Positions 1 through 4,593 of a stretch of 5,243 bases of DNA are shown here, piece after piece; position 1 is the stretch's first letter, and every line of letters starts with the position of its first letter. The translations under genes were made by a program, and so were the position numbers. Below the pieces are notes generated by a model, which was not told the DNA's origin, searched no databases, and saw only the letters and a list, made by a program, of their open reading frames with translations. The stretch comes from Paludibacteraceae bacterium (GTDB lineage Bacteria; Bacteroidota; Bacteroidia; Bacteroidales; Paludibacteraceae), in contig CANIXM010000167.1 in NCBI GenBank assembly GCA_947471245.1, forward strand, positions 1 to 5,243, written 5' to 3'.

Positions 1-155
1 AATCCTCAAAACTCGTCAAAAACTACTAATACTTTGGTTTCCAGTGTCGGCACGACCCATCACAGAAGCCTTGCCTGAACTACATTGCCGTTTGCAGAGG
101 CTTCTTTATTCAGCACCTATGTCCACAATTCATTTTTTCACATGTAAGCTGTCAG

Positions 156-195
156 AATTCTGCAAATCCCGATTCCGACAAATTACCACATGACT
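156..195 (+). repeat. 40-bp direct repeat, left copy flanking fic
   Basis: This segment begins AATTCTGCAAATCC and continues through ATTCCGACAAATTAC to CATGACT. It matches 1421-1460 in the same orientation at 36 of 40 positions; the differences are two adjacent pairs of bases. The two copies lie about 110 bp before and 10 bp after the fic gene. Such a pair suggests a cassette boundary, or two copies of a dispersed intergenic repeat. I cannot say which. Confidence 0.75.
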
Positions 196-223
196 TTTTA
201 CAGCTTTCTAGTTGAAAATTTGC

Positions 224-268
224 TTTTGCGGTGAAAAAACTCTACATTCATCGCATTTTTGCGGTGAA
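224..268 (+). repeat. Paired 12-bp direct repeats upstream of the fic promoter
   Basis: TTTTGCGGTGAA occurs at 224-235 and again at 257-268, with starts 33 bp apart, close to three helical turns. The second copy ends 7 bp before the predicted -7 box of fic. The placement suits an operator bound cooperatively by a regulator, possibly by the winged-helix domain of the Fic protein itself. The repeat is seen directly; the function is inference. Confidence 0.5.
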
Positions 269-275
269 TAGTGCG

Positions 276-283
276 TATATTTG
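276..283 (+). promoter_or_regulatory. Bacteroidetes-type -7 box for fic
   Basis: TATATTTG matches the Bacteroidetes -7 consensus TAnnTTTG exactly. The only TTTG upstream (258-261) lies 14 bp away, shorter than the usual 17-23, so the -33 element is weak. The box covers a possible TTG start at 281. Transcription would therefore begin after that codon, which favours the ATG at 305 as the true start. Confidence 0.5.
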
Positions 284-304
284 TCACATAAATTATTGGG
301 AGCA

Positions 305-1411
305 ATGGCAAAATACATCTATGAACATCCAAACTGGACTGATTTTTCATGGCAAGACAAAATAATCAATGTCGTGTTTGGCGAAGTGCGACATCTACAA
401 GGAAAGATCATTGGTCAAATGAACGCATTGGGATTTTCGGACAAAGAAGAGGCCACGCTTACCGCGTTGACATTAGACCTCGTAAAGTCATGGGAAATCG
501 AAGGCGAATCGCTTAATTATGAACAGGTTCGTTCTTCCATTGCACGACGTTTAGGTATTGACATTGCAGGATTGTTGCCCAGTAACCGACACATAGAAGG
601 TGTTGTAGAGATGATGCTTGATGCCACCCAGCACCATAACTCACCTTTAACTGAGGAACGTCTGTTCGGATGGCATGCCGCACTTTTTCCCACTGGATTC
701 AGCGGACCATACAAAATTGAAGTGGGAAGATACCGAACTGGCGATATGCAAGTTGTTTCTGGTGCTATGGGCAAAGAAAAAATTCATTATCAAGCCCTGC
801 CACCCGAACTTGTAAAAGCAGAAATGGACAAGTTGTTGGATTGGATCAATAACGACAACTCGTATGACCCTGTATTAAAAGCTGCAATCGCTCATTTTTG
901 GTTTATTATCATACATCCATTTGACGACGGAAATGGAAGAATCGGCAGAGCGATAACAGATATGTTGCTTGCTCGTGCCGAAAATAGTGGCGAACGATTT
1001 TACAGTATGTCCAGCCAAATTTTAATAGAACGCAAACAGTATTACGAAGTATTACAGAATGTTCAGCACAATGCTGGCGACATTACAGAATGGCTGGATT
1101 GGTTTCTACATTGCTTGAAAAATGCAATGCTTGCAACTGAAAGCACGACCCAAAGAATACTCAAAAAGTCCGAATTTTGGAAACTACACGAACATACTGC
1201 CATCAACGAACGACAACGACTGATGCTCAATAAGCTTTTTGACGGACTTGAAGGTAAATTGCAAACTTCAAAATGGGCCAAAATAACCAAAACTTCAACC
1301 GATACAGCTTTGAGAGATATTAAAGATTTGGTATCAAAAGGCATCCTGCAACAAACACAAGATGGTGGAAGGAATGCAAATTACGAATTGACTCAAATTC
1401 CAGAATTCTAA
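305..1411 (+). CDS. Fic family protein (DUF4172 domain, autoinhibited, with C-terminal winged helix)
   Basis: This is probably a protein AMP-transferase that moves AMP from ATP onto a hydroxyl side chain of a target protein; the target is unknown. Residues about 1-80 (368-aa numbering) match DUF4172, the N-terminal domain of a common Bacteroidetes Fic group. SWEIEG at 62-67 fits the [S/T]xxxE[G/N] inhibitory-helix motif, whose Glu66 would block productive ATP binding (class II, intramolecular). YRTGDMQVVSG at 143-153 fits the target-docking flap. HPFDDGNGRIGR at 204-215 is a complete Fic motif with catalytic His204. Residues about 300-360 look like a winged helix (KWAKITKTSTDTALRDI). All catalytic residues are present, so the gene looks functional. 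A TTG at 281 would add eight residues but overlaps the promoter box, so I chose ATG 305. The gene stands alone between copies of a 40-bp direct repeat. The family assignment is firm; the target and any DNA binding are not known. Confidence 0.93.
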   Translation: MAKYIYEHPNWTDFSWQDKIINVVFGEVRHLQGKIIGQMNALGFSDKEEATLTALTLDLVKSWEIEGESLNYEQVRSSIARRLGIDIAGLLPSNRHIEGVVEMMLDATQHHNSPLTEERLFGWHAALFPTGFSGPYKIEVGRYRTGDMQVVSGAMGKEKIHYQALPPELVKAEMDKLLDWINNDNSYDPVLKAAIAHFWFIIIHPFDDGNGRIGRAITDMLLARAENSGERFYSMSSQILIERKQYYEVLQNVQHNAGDITEWLDWFLHCLKNAMLATESTTQRILKKSEFWKLHEHTAINERQRLMLNKLFDGLEGKLQTSKWAKITKTSTDTALRDIKDLVSKGILQQTQDGGRNANYELTQIPEF

Positions 1412-1420
1412 TAATTCCAA

Positions 1421-1460
1421 AATTCTGCAAATCCATATTCCGACAAATTACACCATGACT
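1421..1460 (+). repeat. 40-bp direct repeat, right copy flanking fic
   Basis: This is the partner of 156-195, with 36 of 40 bases identical and the same orientation. It starts 10 bp after the fic stop codon. The palindrome AGAATTCT also recurs near both copies, at 154-161 and 1402-1409, the latter inside the last fic codons. Starts of the two copies are 1265 bp apart, and the interval contains fic and its promoter and nothing else. Confidence 0.75.
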
Positions 1461-1631
1461 CGCAAAATTCGTAATTTAAATTGGATACCAACCCTTTAGT
1501 ATTTACGGATTGCTTTGTATCTTCTTCCCCAGAATTTATAGCTGGTGAGCGAGGTGAAGACCTCATGAAGAAAAGTAGAATAAAATCCTAATTGTCAAGT
1601 TTCATCTTGCGTAATGTTACTAAACTTATAA

Positions 1632-1665
1632 GAGGCTGTCTCAAAACAAAAATTGAGACAGCCTC
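1632..1665. repeat. Perfect 13-bp hairpin resembling an IS end
   Basis: GAGGCTGTCTCAA (1632-1644) and TTGAGACAGCCTC (1653-1665) are exact inverted repeats around an 8-nt A-rich loop. No T-tract follows on either strand, so an ordinary intrinsic terminator is unlikely. From memory, GAGGCTGTCTCAAAA resembles the terminal inverted repeats of several IS families. Two ends joined back to back would fit an IS remnant or a very small non-autonomous element. The hairpin is certain; its origin is inference. Confidence 0.6.
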
Positions 1666-1772
1666 ATGGATTAATTGCATGAATCTGGTCAAAATTCTCC
1701 CAACATGATGGTTTTATAGCTCTATTTTTTTGAAAATGTCGATGTTCCCCGAAAATTTTCTTTTATACACCT

Positions 1773-1800
1773 TTTGGATGAAAAAAAAGTGTTATATTTG
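1773..1800 (+). promoter_or_regulatory. Promoter of the infC-rpmI-rplT operon
   Basis: TTTG at 1773-1776 (-33) and TATATTTG at 1793-1800 (exact -7 TAnnTTTG) are separated by 16 bp, one base under the usual range. Transcription should begin near 1805-1810, giving a leader of about 50-55 nt before infC. No other promoter is evident before rpmI or rplT, so this one likely drives all three genes. Confidence 0.6.
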
Positions 1801-1845
1801 CAGGCTCAAAAATGCAAACAAAAATAGTCTCACTTTTTTAATTTT

Positions 1846-1851
1846 AGGAGG
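1846..1851 (+). promoter_or_regulatory. Perfect Shine-Dalgarno AGGAGG deciding the infC start
   Basis: AGGAGG lies 9 nt upstream of the ATA at 1861. Strong SD sequences are uncommon in Bacteroidetes, where ribosomes largely ignore them, so this one stands out against rplT and the toxin gene, which have none. It points to 1861 as the start and may compensate for a weak start codon. Confidence 0.75.
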
Positions 1852-1860
1852 AAACAAGCA

Positions 1861-2421
1861 ATAGCTAAACAATTAGTAATTAGACCTTATAGAGGAAGAG
1901 TAGTCGAACAACCCAATCGTATCAACGATAAAATAAAGGGATTAAAAGAAGTTCGTCTAGTTGGAGACAATGTAGAACAAGGTGTGTATCCATTTGATGA
2001 AGCCTTGCGCATAGCAGACCAACTTGAATTGGATTTAGTGGAAATCTCTCCCAATGCGGAGCCACCTGTCTGTAAAATTGTTGATTATCAGAAGTTCCTA
2101 TACCAACAAAAAAAGAAGGAAAAGGAGCAGAAAGCTAAATCATCAAAGGTAATACTAAAAGAAATTAGATTTGGTCCTCAGACAGATGACCATGATTATA
2201 ATTTCAAGTTGAAGCATGCCATTGAGTTCTTAAAAGAAGGCTGCAAAGTGAAGGCTTATGTGTTTTTCAAAGGTAGATCCATTCTTTTCAAAGAGCAAGG
2301 TGAGGTATTGTTACTTCGATTTGCAAGCGAATTGGAAGATTATGCCAAAGTAGACCAGCTTCCACAATTGGAGGGTAAACGCATGATTATCATGTTCTCT
2401 CCCAAGAAGCCAGCTAAATAA
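1861..2421 (+). CDS. infC: Translation initiation factor IF-3, probable AUA start
   Basis: IF-3 binds the 30S subunit, keeps it apart from 50S and rejects wrong initiator tRNAs and start codons. The 186-residue product (E. coli IF-3 has 180) shows the N-domain signature RINDKIKGLKEVRLVGDNVE at 20-39 and PPVCKIVDY in the middle. A lysine-rich linker helix follows, then the C-domain with KEIRFGPQTDDHDY and VFFKGRS. The first canonical in-frame start, GTG 1984, would remove the first 41 residues including that signature. No ATG, GTG or TTG lies between the upstream in-frame TAG (1825-1827) and 1861. The only codon correctly placed after AGGAGG is ATA at 1861. Non-canonical infC starts (AUU in E. 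coli) are known to allow IF-3 to repress its own translation, so the same feedback is likely here. A sequencing error of ATG to ATA is the alternative. It is first in an operon with rpmI and rplT. Confidence 0.93.
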   Translation: MAKQLVIRPYRGRVVEQPNRINDKIKGLKEVRLVGDNVEQGVYPFDEALRIADQLELDLVEISPNAEPPVCKIVDYQKFLYQQKKKEKEQKAKSSKVILKEIRFGPQTDDHDYNFKLKHAIEFLKEGCKVKAYVFFKGRSILFKEQGEVLLLRFASELEDYAKVDQLPQLEGKRMIIMFSPKKPAK

Positions 2422-2453
2422 ATCTCAGAACACTTAATTTAAATATAGGAACA

Positions 2454-2651
2454 ATGCCAAAAATGAAAACTAACTCCGGTGCCAAAAAAAGATTCGCTCT
2501 TACCGGAACAGGAAAGATCAAAAGAAAACATGCTTTTAAAAGACACATTTTGACTAAAAAAACAACTAAGCAAAAACGTAACTTGACTCATGGTGCACTT
2601 GTACACAAGTCTGATGAGGTGAACGTTAAACAAATGCTTTGTTTGTTGTAG
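2454..2651 (+). CDS. rpmI: 50S ribosomal protein bL35
   Basis: This is a small, basic 65-residue protein of the large ribosomal subunit, the normal length for bL35. It opens with the family signature MPKMKTNSGAKKRF. A Lys/Arg-rich body (GTGKIKRKHAFKRHIL) that contacts 23S rRNA follows, and the end is VNVKQML. It starts 32 nt after infC with only a weak AGGA close to the ATG, as is usual in Bacteroidetes. The fixed order infC-rpmI-rplT supports the call. It is probably cotranscribed from the infC promoter. Confidence 0.97.
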   Translation: MPKMKTNSGAKKRFALTGTGKIKRKHAFKRHILTKKTTKQKRNLTHGALVHKSDEVNVKQMLCLL

Positions 2652-2704
2652 TCAATCAGTTTCTTTAAAATAAAAATTTTCTCAGTCTAAAAATCAGAAT
2701 GCCT

Positions 2705-2738
2705 TTAGCCGCAAGTTCGTAGTGAAATACGACGCTAA
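2705..2738 (+). promoter_or_regulatory. RNA hairpin before rplT, possible bL20 autoregulatory site
   Basis: In the 107-nt gap between rpmI and rplT, TTAGC (2705-2709) pairs with GCTAA (2734-2738), and TCGTA (2717-2721) pairs with TACGA (2728-2732). This leaves a 6-nt loop (GTGAAA) and an asymmetric internal loop of 7 nt against 1 nt. The structure ends 20 nt before the rplT ATG. bL20 represses its own operon through mRNA structures in E. coli and Bacillus, so a similar role is plausible. The pairing is seen; the role is inference. No known leader family was matched. Confidence 0.4.
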
Positions 2739-2758
2739 CATTCACAAATCATTTTAAT

Positions 2759-3112
2759 ATGCCAAGATCAGTAAACCACGTTGCTTCACGTAAAAGAAGA
2801 AAAAGAATTTTAAGCCTCACCAGAGGTTATTTTGGAGGTCGTCGTAATGTATGGACCGTAGCCAAAAACACATGGGAAAAAGGTTTGCAATATGCTTACC
2901 GTGACCGTAAGAACAAAAAACGTAGCTTCCGCGCATTGTGGATTCAACGTATCAACGCTGCCGCTCGTCTAGAAGGAATGTCATATTCTAAATTGATGGG
3001 TGCTCTTCACAAAGCTGGTATCGAGATGAACCGTAAAGTTTTGGCTGATTTAGCAATGAATCACCCAGAAGCGTTCAAAGCTATCGTTATCAAAGCTAAA
3101 AATGCTGCATAA
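2759..3112 (+). CDS. rplT: 50S ribosomal protein bL20
   Basis: bL20 binds 23S rRNA directly and is needed early in assembly of the large subunit. The 117 residues match the family's usual length. The extended basic N-terminal arm (MPRSVNHVASRKRRKRIL, then RGYFGGRRNVW) is followed by the globular domain with YAYRDRKNKKRSFRALWIQR, INAAAR and YSKLMGALHKAGIEMNRKVLADLA. It is the last gene of the infC operon, with a terminator 24 nt after the stop. The start has no SD (ATTTTAAT precedes ATG), and the upstream gap holds a hairpin that may mediate feedback. Confidence 0.98.
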   Translation: MPRSVNHVASRKRRKRILSLTRGYFGGRRNVWTVAKNTWEKGLQYAYRDRKNKKRSFRALWIQRINAAARLEGMSYSKLMGALHKAGIEMNRKVLADLAMNHPEAFKAIVIKAKNAA

Positions 3113-3136
3113 TTCAAAATCAACTTTTTTTAATGA

Positions 3137-3178
3137 CAATCCCCCGATGGTGTGAACCAACGGGGGATTGTTTTTTTT
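3137..3178 (+). terminator. Intrinsic terminator of infC-rpmI-rplT
   Basis: CAATCCCCCG (3137-3146) and CGGGGGATTG (3161-3170) form a perfect 10-bp GC-rich stem, directly followed by eight T residues (3171-3178). Inside the loop GGT/ACC can pair around a GTGA tetraloop, which would extend the stack. This is a textbook rho-independent terminator on the plus strand. Confidence 0.95.
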
Positions 3179-3198
3179 AGTGTCAATGGGATGGCGTG

Positions 3199-3276
3199 AC
3201 CACAAAAGGCACAAAAGAAAATGGGGGAAAAATTGGAACGCAAAATACGCAAAAAAACACAAATGAACGCAGGTTT
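3199..3276 (+). repeat. Dispersed repeat copy A, left arm
   Basis: The arm opens with ACCACAAAAGGCACAAAAGA (3199-3218), the exact reverse complement of 4533-4552. From 3232 it continues with ATTGGAACGCAA..TACGCAA..CAAATGA, which aligns with 4594-4637 of copy C. It lies 20 bp after the ribosomal operon terminator. Its presumed right arm is at 3533-3584, with a composite hairpin element between them. Confidence 0.6.
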
Positions 3277-3324
3277 AAAACTACATCAATAAGTAAAACT
3301 AAATAATGTCGTATTCTTCTTTGC

Positions 3325-3462
3325 TTCAATTGCCAGCCCATTTATGGGTTGGGTGATAGGTAGAACAAGATATTGGCTTTAGCCAAACAATGAATAAAAT
3401 TTGGCTAAAGCCCTATGATTCTTGAATATTTATTCCCTCCCATAAATGGGAGGGCAATTGAA
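3325..3462. repeat. Composite palindromic element with three nested hairpins
   Basis: Outer arms 3325-3353 and 3435-3462 are inverted copies: TTCAATTGCC pairs with GGCAATTGAA, and CCCATTTATGGG with CCCATAAATGGG. Each arm is itself a hairpin; the right one is a perfect 9-bp stem (3435-3443 with 3446-3454). Between them GGCTTTAGCCAAA (3375-3387) and TTTGGCTAAAGCC (3400-3412) make a perfect 13-bp stem. There is no reading frame and no T-tract. The layout resembles REP/BIME-type or small non-autonomous transposable elements, which IS200/IS605-like or RAYT transposases can mobilise. That origin is inference. Confidence 0.7.
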
Positions 3463-3532
3463 ATAAATACATTCTATCAGTAACTAAAAAAATACTACAT
3501 TATTTTTGTCCTACTATTATAACCTATTGTCT

Positions 3533-3584
3533 CTATGTGGTTAAATATGAATATTTAAAGATGGATTTTTGTGCTTTTTTGGTT
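3533..3584 (+). repeat. Dispersed repeat copy A, right arm
   Basis: The arm runs from CTATGTGGTTAAATAT through TTTTTGTGCTTTTTTGGT and aligns with 4503-4552 of copy B over its length with scattered mismatches. It is more decayed than the B arm. Just after it, GGTTTAATCTCCT (3581-3593) recurs almost exactly at 3600-3613 as a short tandem duplication upstream of the toxin promoter. Confidence 0.6.
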
Positions 3585-3643
3585 TAATCTCCTTGTTATG
3601 GTTTTAATCTCCTCTTTTTCATTAGATTCAAAATAAATGGATT

Positions 3644-3679
3644 AAGTTGTACACTTGAGCAACTTTGTTGTTATCTTTG
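3644..3679 (+). promoter_or_regulatory. Promoter and candidate operator of the TA pair
   Basis: TATCTTTG at 3672-3679 is an exact TAnnTTTG box. TTG at 3647-3649 lies 22 bp upstream, within range for the -33 element. AAGTTG (3644-3649) and CAACTT (3660-3665) are an inverted repeat covering the -33 element and spacer, a good position for autorepression by the XRE antitoxin. The -7 box ends only 4 bp before the toxin ATG, so the mRNA would have little or no leader. Confidence 0.55.
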
Positions 3680-3683
3680 CACC

Positions 3684-4016
3684 ATGAACAGAGTCATGTA
3701 TCGTACCCCTGCTTATGATTCATTTTATAATTCTCTCAACGAGAGGGCTAAGAAAAAAGTGGACTATGTGTTGGAGCATATTCGCACTGAGAAAAATGTG
3801 AGTGCTAAATTTGTAAAAAGTCTCGTAAACACGGATTTCTATGAAGTGAGAATATCAGTGGACAATGAATATCGCATTATCTTATTCACCATTGATAATG
3901 ATAATTTTATAAGTGCCAATGAAATCGTTTTGCTAAATGGATTTATCAAAAAATCAACAGGTGATTACGATAAACAAATCGCAATTGCACAAAAACTAAT
4001 GGAGGATTTCTTATGA
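3684..4016 (+). CDS. Type II TA toxin, Gp49/HigB-like (RelE superfamily)
   Basis: This is probably an mRNA interferase, cutting mRNA on the ribosome. The 110-residue product has the compact RelE-fold layout. An N-terminal helical part comes first (FYNSLNERAKKKVDYVLEHI, about 14-33). The core strands then include FYEVRIS (52-58), EYRIILFTID (62-71) and EIVLLNGFIKKS (80-91). The LLNGFIKKS..DY..QI ending is typical of the phage-derived Gp49-like (PF05973) group found with HigA-type antitoxins. Position before an XRE gene, with a 4-bp ATGA overlap, supports the call. ATG 3684 is the first start. ATG 3696 (residue 5) is an alternative, because the promoter box ends at 3679. No SD is visible. Target specificity cannot be read from the sequence. 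Confidence 0.88.
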   Translation: MNRVMYRTPAYDSFYNSLNERAKKKVDYVLEHIRTEKNVSAKFVKSLVNTDFYEVRISVDNEYRIILFTIDNDNFISANEIVLLNGFIKKSTGDYDKQIAIAQKLMEDFL

Positions 4017-4345
4017 ACAAAATAGACAGAAACAAAATAAATATGGATAAAGTGAGGAGTTATCCAACTGTGAATGATGCTTTAGACAAGGAATATGGGG
4101 CTGTGGGAACACCTCATAGAGAAAAGTTCAGCGAACAAGCACAGGCATTTTTTACAGGACAGCTCATAGAAGATGCCCGTAAGAATGCACATCTCACACA
4201 AGAGGAACTAGCCAAACGGGTTGGATCGAACAAATCCTACATTTCTAGAATAGAAAACGGGAAAACCGAACCAAAAGTTTCTACTTTTTACCGCATTGCT
4301 GGCGCATTGGGTTTGTCGGTAGAATTAACACCGATACAATCGTAA
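4013..4345 (+). CDS. Type II TA antitoxin, XRE-family HTH (HigA-like)
   Basis: This is likely the antitoxin that neutralises the upstream toxin and represses the shared promoter. Residues about 51-105 of 110 form an HTH_3/XRE domain: LIEDARKNAHLTQEELAKRV, then the recognition segment NKSYISRIENGKTEP (73-87) and the closing helix TFYRIAGALGLSVEL. Residues 1-48 are a charged N-terminal extension (VNDALDKEYGAVGTPHREKF), likely the toxin-contacting part. Its ATG overlaps the toxin stop (ATGA, 4013-4016), so the two are translationally coupled. GGAGG at 4001-4005 inside the toxin gene could act as an SD. An in-frame ATG at 4043 is a less likely start. No convincing plus-strand terminator follows. 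Confidence 0.9.
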   Translation: MNKIDRNKINMDKVRSYPTVNDALDKEYGAVGTPHREKFSEQAQAFFTGQLIEDARKNAHLTQEELAKRVGSNKSYISRIENGKTEPKVSTFYRIAGALGLSVELTPIQS

Positions 4346-4373
4346 TTGCACAAACACAGAAGTGTAATTCAGG

Positions 4374-4552
4374 AAGGCACAATATACGCAACAGGCCCAA
4401 ATGATCGCTGATTTGTAACCACATAGTTCACATAGCTATTGTAGTAAAAAGCTTCCGATTTATCGGAAGCTTCTATGTGTTCTTTTACTAAATTATTGTG
4501 TATATGTGGTTAAATATCAATATTCTAAGCCGTCTTTTGTGCCTTTTGTGGT
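4374..4552 (+). repeat. Dispersed repeat copy B
   Basis: The left arm contains TACGCAACAGGC..GATTTGTAACCACATAG (4385-4426), identical to 4608-4649 of copy C at 41 of 42 positions. The right arm runs from TATGTGGTTAAATAT (4503) to CTTTTGTGCCTTTTGTGGT (4534-4552). The core between the arms holds the AAGCTTCCGAT hairpin (4449-4472), which copies A and C lack. It fills most of the gap after the TA pair. Confidence 0.75.
4446..4472 (-). terminator. Candidate minus-strand intrinsic terminator inside repeat B
   Basis: AAGCTTCCGAT (4449-4459) and ATCGGAAGCTT (4462-4472) form a perfect 11-bp stem with a 2-nt spacer. Read on the minus strand, the outer stem bases run into a stretch of five T residues (complement of 4446-4450), as in an intrinsic terminator. 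It would stop transcripts coming from the ROK gene, though it lies about 310 bp past that stop codon. On the plus strand the following sequence (CTATGTG) is not T-rich. Confidence 0.45.
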
Positions 4553-4593
4553 TTGATTTTTTAATTGGTTTTGTCCAATGAAATACAACGAAC

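Larger units (their letters stand above)
1..275. other. Left-edge intergenic region, no convincing gene
   Basis: No reading frame here gives a recognisable protein. One plus frame stays open from about 2 to 193, but it has no good start and its translation resembles no family I know. The stretch holds a long-range inverted repeat (AGAAGCC at 64-70 with GGCTTCT at 99-105, then TTTATT), which is a weak terminator candidate for a gene lying to the left. It also holds one copy of the 40-bp repeat (156-195) and two 12-bp repeats (224-235, 257-268), listed separately. Confidence 0.5.
1412..1772. other. Intergenic region between fic and infC
   Basis: There is no gene I can support here. It contains the right 40-bp repeat (1421-1460), a small hairpin GAGGT/ACCTC around 1551-1564, and the perfect hairpin at 1632-1665. 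A 52-codon minus-strand frame (1408-1566) runs through the repeat and is discussed among the rejected items. No intrinsic terminator for fic is visible. In many Bacteroidetes thrS precedes infC; no thrS-like sequence is recognisable here. Confidence 0.5.

Noticed and set aside
16..56. Short minus-strand tails (ending ISSF or VFDEF) as the C-terminus of a conjugative-element gene
   Set aside because: A vague resemblance only. Stops interrupt both frames within a few dozen codons upstream and nothing can be confirmed.
2..193. Open plus-strand frame at the left edge as the 3' end of a gene
   Set aside because: It also translates across the 40-bp repeat, the residues resemble nothing known to me, and chance openness over about 63 codons is plausible.
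281..304. TTG at 281 as the fic start, adding eight residues
   Set aside because: The codon overlaps the exact TAnnTTTG promoter box (276-283). The DUF4172 family usually begins at the (M)xxYIxxHPxW segment, which ATG 305 gives.
1408..1566. Minus-strand 52-codon frame converging on fic and running through the 40-bp repeat
   Set aside because: No recognisable family, no promoter or RBS, and its end simply translates the repeat (NLSEYGFAEF; the left repeat gives NLSESGFAEF). Similar strings seem to come from translated intergenic repeats, so I do not call a gene.
1984..2421. infC starting at GTG 1984
   Set aside because: This would delete 41 residues including the conserved RIND..EVRLVGDNVE segment needed for the IF-3 N-domain, and no SD precedes it.
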